In this document: one piece after another, positions 59,535 to 64,000 of the stretch
How the letters are laid out: each line of letters starts with the position of its first letter
Numbering within the stretch: position 1 is the stretch's first letter
Assembly: GCF_000282095.2 (NCBI RefSeq)
Contig: NZ_AKKC02000002.1
Location: forward strand, 1,054,001-1,118,000
Length of the DNA: 64,000 bases
Reading direction: 5' to 3'
DNA from: Rhizobium sp. CF080
GTDB taxonomy: Bacteria; Pseudomonadota; Alphaproteobacteria; Rhizobiales; Rhizobiaceae
The notes under the pieces: generated by a model
Database searches by the model: none
The model's input: the letters and a program-made list of their open reading frames with translations, nothing else
What the model was told of the DNA's origin: nothing
Made by a program: the position numbers and the translations under genes

Positions 59535-60346
59535 GATCGGCAGAGATAACCGCCGAACCGGCGGAAACCCGGCAGCTTTCCCTTTCCTTCCTGCGTCCGT
59601 CCCGCTCGGCGGTGATCGGCACGCTTGCAGTCCTTGCATTTCTCGTGCTGTGGCAGATCGCTCCCACCATGGGCTGGGTGAATGGCCGGTTCACCAGCCG
59701 CCCAACGGAAGTTTTCGTCGCGGCGATCGACATCTTCAGGAACGATAATTTCCTTTATCACGCCCGTATCAGCCTCACCGAATTCGTCGCCGGTTTCGCG
59801 CTGGCGATCGTCGTGTCCATTCCGCTCGGCGTGCTGCTCGGCACCTCGAAGATTGCCCGCTACCTGATCGATCCGCCGCTGATGGCGCTCTACATCGCCC
59901 CGACGCTGGTGCTGCTGCCGATCATGGTCATCTGGCTCGGCATCGACATGGCGCCGAAGATCGCAGTGGTTTTCCTTGGCGCGGTTTTCCCCATCGTCCT
60001 CAACACCATGGCCGGCATGAGCGAGGCCGATCCGCGGTTCATCCGGATGGCGCGTTCGTTCGGGGCGACCCGATTCGACATTTTTACGCGCGTCCTGGTG
60101 CCCGGCTCGCTGCCGGCGCTGTTGACGGGTCTCAGGCTCGCCGTCGGCCGCGCCGTGCTCGGCGTCATCGTCGGAGAGCTGTTCGTGTCGCAGGCCGGCA
60201 TCGGCTACCAGCTCAATCTTTATGGTTCCGCCATGCGCATCGACCGCCTGCTCGTCTATGCACTGATCGTCAGCGCCTTCGGTTACACGCTGACCGTCAT
60301 CGTCCGCTCCGTGGAGAACAAGGTCCGCGACTGGAGGTCGAAATGA
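59531..60346 (+). CDS. ABC transporter permease (SsuC/TauC type), first
   Basis: A 271-residue inner-membrane permease with about six helices. The first helix is AVIGTLAVLAFLVLWQIAPT, the central region has LTEFVAGFALAIVVSIPLG, and the EAA loop is IRMARSFGATRFDIFTRVLV followed by PGSLPALLTGLR. ATG 59531 overlaps the ATPase stop and its stop overlaps the next permease. The two permeases are distinct paralogues, so the importer has a heterodimeric pore; most SsuC/TauC systems use one permease as a homodimer. Confidence 0.92.
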   Translation: MRSAEITAEPAETRQLSLSFLRPSRSAVIGTLAVLAFLVLWQIAPTMGWVNGRFTSRPTEVFVAAIDIFRNDNFLYHARISLTEFVAGFALAIVVSIPLGVLLGTSKIARYLIDPPLMALYIAPTLVLLPIMVIWLGIDMAPKIAVVFLGAVFPIVLNTMAGMSEADPRFIRMARSFGATRFDIFTRVLVPGSLPALLTGLRLAVGRAVLGVIVGELFVSQAGIGYQLNLYGSAMRIDRLLVYALIVSAFGYTLTVIVRSVENKVRDWRSK

Positions 60347-61122
60347 TCGCCGAACTTTTCTATCGTCGCCAGGCGCTCGTGCTTGGCACCCTGTCGATGA
60401 TCGGCATCGTGGTTTTCTGGCAGATCGCCGTCGATACCGGTTTCATCAATCCGTTCTTCATCTCGACGCCGAGCCAGGTCGCCGCCGAGTTCATGGCTCA
60501 GTTCGAAGACGGTTCGGTTGCCACCAACGTGGCTGCGACGCTGTATTGTTTCGTTTGGTCGCTCGGCCTTGCTGCCGTGGTCGGCATTGTCCTCGGCATG
60601 CTGGCCGGCTGGTTTGCGGATGTGGAAGCGGCGCTGGAGCCGTTCATCTGGTTCAAATATTCGGCTCCCACGGTCGCCTTCTATCCGCTGTTCGTCGCCT
60701 GGCTCGGTTACGGCACGCCGACGATCATCGCGATCGCCTTCCTTTTCGCGCTGACGCCGATCTATGCCAACACGCTGTCCGGCATCAAGAATACCGATCG
60801 CGACCTTGCCCGCGCCGCGCGCTCCTTCGGGGCCAGGCCGCTCGACATCTTCCTGCGCGTCGCGCTGCCGGGATCCGTGCCGGTAATGATGGCCGGCCTT
60901 CGCCTCGGCGTCGGCCGCGCGCTGACCGGCGTCGTGGTGGCCGAGCTCTTCGGCGCCAATGCCGGCCTCGGTTACGCCATCACCTATTACGGCCAGCTGA
61001 TGCAGACGACCAAGATGATGGTGTCGATCGTCATCGTCGTGGTGCTCGGCGTGCTGCTGACCCAGATCTTGTCATTTCTGGAAAGCAAGACCGATTCCTG
61101 GCGCGTCGATAGCAACCGCTGA
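60343..61122 (+). CDS. ABC transporter permease (SsuC/TauC type), second
   Basis: A 259-residue inner-membrane permease paralogous to the preceding one. It has AVVGIVLGMLAGWFADVEAA and the EAA loop DLARAARSFGARPLDIFLRV followed by ALPGSVPVMMAGLRLG. Start ATG 60343 overlaps the previous stop. It ends 18 bp before the amidohydrolase, so transporter and hydrolase are one transcript. Confidence 0.92.
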   Translation: MIAELFYRRQALVLGTLSMIGIVVFWQIAVDTGFINPFFISTPSQVAAEFMAQFEDGSVATNVAATLYCFVWSLGLAAVVGIVLGMLAGWFADVEAALEPFIWFKYSAPTVAFYPLFVAWLGYGTPTIIAIAFLFALTPIYANTLSGIKNTDRDLARAARSFGARPLDIFLRVALPGSVPVMMAGLRLGVGRALTGVVVAELFGANAGLGYAITYYGQLMQTTKMMVSIVIVVVLGVLLTQILSFLESKTDSWRVDSNR

Positions 61123-61140
61123 AACTTCGAGGTTAGTCTC

Positions 61141-62151
61141 ATGAAGATCATCGATTCCCATTTCCACTGGTGGCCGCGGTCGATTTTCGAACCGCTTCTG
61201 AAGCGCGAAGGGTTTCCGAAGGCTGTCGTGAACGCGCGCGGCGGCTATACCTATCACGGCGCCAATGGGCGGCGCGGCACGGTGGCGAGCTGGAAGGAAT
61301 GGTTCGATCTCGACGAGCAGCTCGCCTATATGGACAGTCTCGGCCACGATATCTCGGTCGTCTGCTCGATCGGTCCGCTCTCGATCTATTTTTCCGAGCT
61401 TCCCATCGAGGAAGGTCGCGATGCGGCACTTGCCTGGAACGAGGAAATGGCCTGGGCTCAGCGGCGTTATCCGGGCCGCGTCTGGGCGTCCGCCGCCATT
61501 CCCCTCGTCGATACCAAGGTGGCGATCGAAGTGCTCGACGATGCCGTCAACCGGCTTGGCCTGATGGGCGTCAACCTGCCGGGCAGCGTCGGCAAGGAAG
61601 GCATGATCGATGATATCAGGCTCGAACCGTTCTACAGCCGTGTCGCGGAACTCGGCCTGCCGATGTTTCTGCATCCGACCGATGCCGTTTTCGCCGATGT
61701 CATGCAGGGCTACAACGATGCGCTGCACTTGAGCCTTGGCCGTGTGGTCGAAGTGAGCGCGGCGGCTTCCCGCCTCATCCTTTCAGGCATGATGGACCGC
61801 CATCCGGGCTTGAAGGTCGTCATGTCGCATACGGGCGGTGCGCTGCCCTACCAGTCCGGCCGCATGGACAAGAACTCCAAGACGGCAGGCCTGGCGAAGC
61901 CGGTCAGCCACTACCTGCATCGGATGTTTACCGATACGGTCTCGCCACATTCCGCCGGCCAGAAGTTCGCGATCGACTATTTCGGCGCAGACAATGTCAT
62001 GTACGGTACGGACTATCCCTGCTGGGATCCGGTCGTGTGCCTGAAGCTTCTCGACGAGATCGAGATGAGCGCGGAAACGAAGCAGAAGATCTTCCATGAC
62101 AATGCGGTGCGCATTCTCGGGCTGAAGATGCCGGTGACCGCGGCGGCCTGA
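61141..62151 (+). CDS. Amidohydrolase-superfamily protein (ACMSD-like)
   Basis: A 336-residue COG2159 TIM-barrel protein with an intact metal set: HFH in IIDSHFHWWPRS, the later MFLHPTDAVFADVM His, VVMSHTGGALPYQSGR, and the Asp in VMYGTDYPCWDPV. Relatives decarboxylate (ACMSD, resorcylate-type) or hydrolyse amides and lactones. It differs from the region C paralogue (45403-46416), which has lost the first His. It follows the ABC permease by 18 bp and precedes an SDR gene after 122 bp. Function in a ring-opening or decarboxylation step of the imported compound is likely. Confidence 0.88.
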   Translation: MKIIDSHFHWWPRSIFEPLLKREGFPKAVVNARGGYTYHGANGRRGTVASWKEWFDLDEQLAYMDSLGHDISVVCSIGPLSIYFSELPIEEGRDAALAWNEEMAWAQRRYPGRVWASAAIPLVDTKVAIEVLDDAVNRLGLMGVNLPGSVGKEGMIDDIRLEPFYSRVAELGLPMFLHPTDAVFADVMQGYNDALHLSLGRVVEVSAAASRLILSGMMDRHPGLKVVMSHTGGALPYQSGRMDKNSKTAGLAKPVSHYLHRMFTDTVSPHSAGQKFAIDYFGADNVMYGTDYPCWDPVVCLKLLDEIEMSAETKQKIFHDNAVRILGLKMPVTAAA

Positions 62152-62273
62152 TCCCGGCTCCTGCTTACATACGTTTCTGAACATATTCTGTTCGCGATTG
62201 AACATGGACCGAACGGAAACTGCACCCTAAGTTGTTTCGAGCCGCCGGGGAGGGTGGCTCGGAGGAGCAATTT

Positions 62274-63077
62274 ATGGATCGCATGAAGAACAAGGTCGTT
62301 CTCGTGTTCGGCGCCGGTTCGGTCGGCCCGGGTTTCGGGAACGGCAAGGCCGCCGCCGTCGCCTATGCCCGCGAGGGCGGCAGCGTCGTCTGCGTCGACG
62401 TCAATCTCGATGCGGCGCAAAACACGCTCGACGTCATCGAAGCCGAGGGCGGCACAGGCCTGGCGCTCGCCGCCGACGTCACCAAATCCATTGATATTGC
62501 TGCCGTTGTCGAAACGACCATGGATCGCTTCGGCCGCATCGACGTGCTGCACAACAATGTCGGCATCAACCTGCCGGGCGGTGCGGCCGAGGCAACCGAA
62601 GAGAGTTGGCGCAAGGTGATGGACGTGAACCTCACCAGCGCCTTCCTCACCTGCAAGGCCGTTTTGCCGATCATGGAGAAGCAGGGCGGCGGGGCGATCA
62701 TCAATATTTCGTCGCTCGCCTCCATCCGATGGACCGGTTATCCCTACGTTTCATATTATGCATCGAAGGCGGCGCTGAACCACTTCACGCGCGCGATTGC
62801 GATCGAATATGCGGCCAAAGGCATCCGAGCCAATGCCATTTTACCAGGCGTGATGGACACGCCGCACATCCAGAAACAGATCAGCGGCTACTATGGTTCA
62901 GCCGATGAGATGAAAGCAAAAAGGGACGCGCTTTCGCCGATGAAACGCCAGGGAGACGGTTGGGACATCGCCTGGGCCTCGGTTTTCCTCGCTTCCGACG
63001 AGGCAAAATACATTACCGGCGTCGAGCTTCCGATCGATGGCGGGCTGCATGTGACAGTGTCCGGCAGCTTGAACTGA
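62274..63077 (+). CDS. Short-chain dehydrogenase/reductase (SDR)
   Basis: A 267-residue classical SDR. The cofactor loop is FGAGSVGPGFGNG, a longer variant of TGxxxGxG; NNVGIN is the NAG-like strand; the catalytic set is Ser in NISSLASI, Tyr-x3-Lys in YYASKAALNH, and Asn earlier. FLASDEAKYITGVELPIDGG is the C-terminal signature. It should oxidise an alcohol with NAD(P). ATG 62274 has GGAGGAG six bases upstream. It is followed by a 297-bp gap and the TRAP permease gene. Confidence 0.93.
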   Translation: MDRMKNKVVLVFGAGSVGPGFGNGKAAAVAYAREGGSVVCVDVNLDAAQNTLDVIEAEGGTGLALAADVTKSIDIAAVVETTMDRFGRIDVLHNNVGINLPGGAAEATEESWRKVMDVNLTSAFLTCKAVLPIMEKQGGGAIINISSLASIRWTGYPYVSYYASKAALNHFTRAIAIEYAAKGIRANAILPGVMDTPHIQKQISGYYGSADEMKAKRDALSPMKRQGDGWDIAWASVFLASDEAKYITGVELPIDGGLHVTVSGSLN

Positions 63078-63374
63078 GACAATTGCAGGTCCAGCCAAGG
63101 CGAGATCCATGATGTGGATCGGTTTCTAAGTTTTCTTCTTTGGCGGCAAATTTAGGCTTGCCTAATCTGTCTGTCTTCAGCAAACTCCGGCAACTTGAAG
63201 AAGAATAAGATCCAGATCATGGACCACTGCGGATGGCTGGAGGAGCTGGACGCCGGGAGGAGAAGCGGTCACGCCGGAGAGGGGCGTTGTCCGCCTGGAT
63301 TTGCGGCCTGGCCCGTGATCAATCCGGACTATTTCTTCCGCCTGTCCGCGTCGCAGCACAGAGGAGGATGATGT
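63078..63374. promoter_or_regulatory. Gap upstream of the TRAP permease gene
   Basis: This 297-bp stretch holds the palindrome TTAGGC-TT-GCCTAA at 63152-63165, listed separately. Otherwise nothing is recognised; GAGGAGG at 63361-63367 is the ribosome site of the next gene. Confidence 0.4.
63151..63165. promoter_or_regulatory. Palindrome TTTAGGCTTGCCTAA, related to the TTTARGCYTAAA sites
   Basis: TTTAGGCTTGCCTAA contains a perfect inverted repeat TTAGGC/GCCTAA with a 2-bp centre, and its left half TTTAGGCTT is identical to the half site at 22299. It lies about 210 bp upstream of the TRAP gene. It could extend the regulon of region A to the right end of the window, or it may be a separate operator. 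Confidence 0.5.
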
Positions 63375-64000
63375 GTGACGGCAGCCCATAATACGATCGA
63401 GCCCATGGACGAGGCTTCGCTGCTCGCCGGCCTCGAAGGCGTGGCGCCGCAGCAGAGCGGTTCCGTCTGGATGCGCCCCGTGGAGGCGGTTGCCGCAGCA
63501 CTTCTCGTCGGCATCATCGCGCTTCTGCTGGCCGGGGTCATTTCCCGCTATATCTTCTCGCTGCCGATCGTCTGGATCGACGAGGTGGCGTCGATCTCCT
63601 TCCTCTGGCTTGCCATGCTCGGTTCTGCCATGGCGGTCGACCGCAGCGAACACCTGCGGCTGACGCTTTTCGTCGGCATGCTGCCGGAGAAGCTTCACGG
63701 GTTGGCGAATACGCTCGCCCTGTTGCTGATGGCACTCTTCCTGGGCGTCATGCTGCGTCCGGCCTATGAATATGCGATCGAGGAATCCTACATAACCTCG
63801 GCGGCGCTCAATATCCCGATGAGCTTTCGCGCCGCGGCCCTGCCGGTCGGCGTCGGGCTGATGCTGATCCTCGCCGTCGTCAACGCGCTGAAGGGATCGA
63901 CCTTCAGGCAGGTGGCGATGTCGGTGGTGGTGATCGCCGCCGTGACGGCGTTGCTCTGGCTCGTCGGGCCGAGCCTCAAGCAGATCGGCAACTGGAACAT
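63375..64000 (+). CDS. TRAP transporter permease, DctQ (probably DctQM fusion), C-terminus beyond right edge
   Basis: The frame is open from GTG 63375 to base 64000 (208 codons). GAGGAGG lies seven bases upstream of the GTG. The DctQ part has a first helix VEAVAAALLVGIIALLLAGV, then SRYIFSLPIVWIDEVASISF, the conserved R-Y-x-F...W-x-E/D-E signature of the small permease, and a VDRSEHLRLTLFV turn. After the four DctQ helices (about residue 170) another helix begins near VVVIAAVTALLWLVGPSLKQ, which suggests the large subunit DctM is fused to it. TRAP systems import carboxylates with a periplasmic DctP protein, not visible in the window. Confidence 0.85.
   Translation, partial: MTAAHNTIEPMDEASLLAGLEGVAPQQSGSVWMRPVEAVAAALLVGIIALLLAGVISRYIFSLPIVWIDEVASISFLWLAMLGSAMAVDRSEHLRLTLFVGMLPEKLHGLANTLALLLMALFLGVMLRPAYEYAIEESYITSAALNIPMSFRAAALPVGVGLMLILAVVNALKGSTFRQVAMSVVVIAAVTALLWLVGPSLKQIGNWN

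Overview
The window reads as a chromosomal or megaplasmid catabolic island from a GC-rich alphaproteobacterium, most likely Rhizobiaceae or another Hyphomicrobiales. That placement is an inference from codon use, the density of solute importers and the flavour of the proteins; there is no rRNA, tRNA or marker gene here to prove it. I annotate 61 protein-coding genes, the first and last cut by the window edges. I see no tRNA, rRNA, CRISPR, prophage or intact insertion sequence.

Region A (1-24.7 kb) holds two phytoene-desaturase-like FAD oxidoreductases, two metal-dependent cyclase/isatin-hydrolase-type hydrolases, a MarR regulator, an amino-acid-type ABC permease and binding protein without an ATPase, an EthD-like protein, an FMN alpha-hydroxyacid dehydrogenase and a complete peptide-type ABC importer. 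These are followed by a CoA-ester block: SRPBCC protein, acyl-CoA ligase, Ohr peroxidase, a thiolase-like protein without the usual cysteine, and a Zn-ribbon/OB-fold (DUF35) protein fused to a degenerate short-chain dehydrogenase. A second MarR gene, a racemase-like protein without its cysteines, a quinone oxidoreductase, an HpaI-type aldolase and a GntR-controlled two-component flavin monooxygenase complete the region. An AT-rich near-palindrome with consensus TTTARGCYTAAA recurs in at least six promoter regions, plus one before the TRAP gene at the right end. This suggests one repressor controls most of region A.

Region B (24.8-34.9 kb) has a class V aminotransferase, a GntR regulator with its operators, a TIM-barrel isomerase-like protein, a second peptide-type ABC importer, a small repeat patch that may be a mobile-element relic, and a TerC membrane protein.

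Region C (35.1-46.4 kb) is the clearest pathway. A type I (vicinal-oxygen-chelate) extradiol dioxygenase is followed directly by galB, galC and galD homologues, which take oxalomesaconate to pyruvate plus oxaloacetate. Then come a DUF1932 dehydrogenase, a GntR regulator with GTATAC operators, a ligM-like tetrahydrofolate-dependent aryl O-demethylase, a metF-like reductase, a LysR regulator with two HTH modules, an IclR regulator and an amidohydrolase-fold decarboxylase/hydratase. Together these look like O-methylgallate/gallate catabolism, with the usual LigAB/GalA ring-cleaving enzyme replaced by an unrelated fold.

Region D (46.5-64 kb) has housekeeping-like genes (MBL hydrolase, acyltransferase, DUF2239), then a LysR-controlled unit. 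That unit contains hyuA-hyuB hydantoinase/oxoprolinase subunits, two M24-fold proteins with lost metal ligands, MmgE/PrpD, a four-gene NMT1/SsuA-type ABC importer, an ACMSD-like amidohydrolase and an SDR, followed by the start of a probable TRAP DctQM permease. It looks like uptake and hydrolysis of a cyclic amide or a related nitrogenous compound; the substrate cannot be told from sequence.
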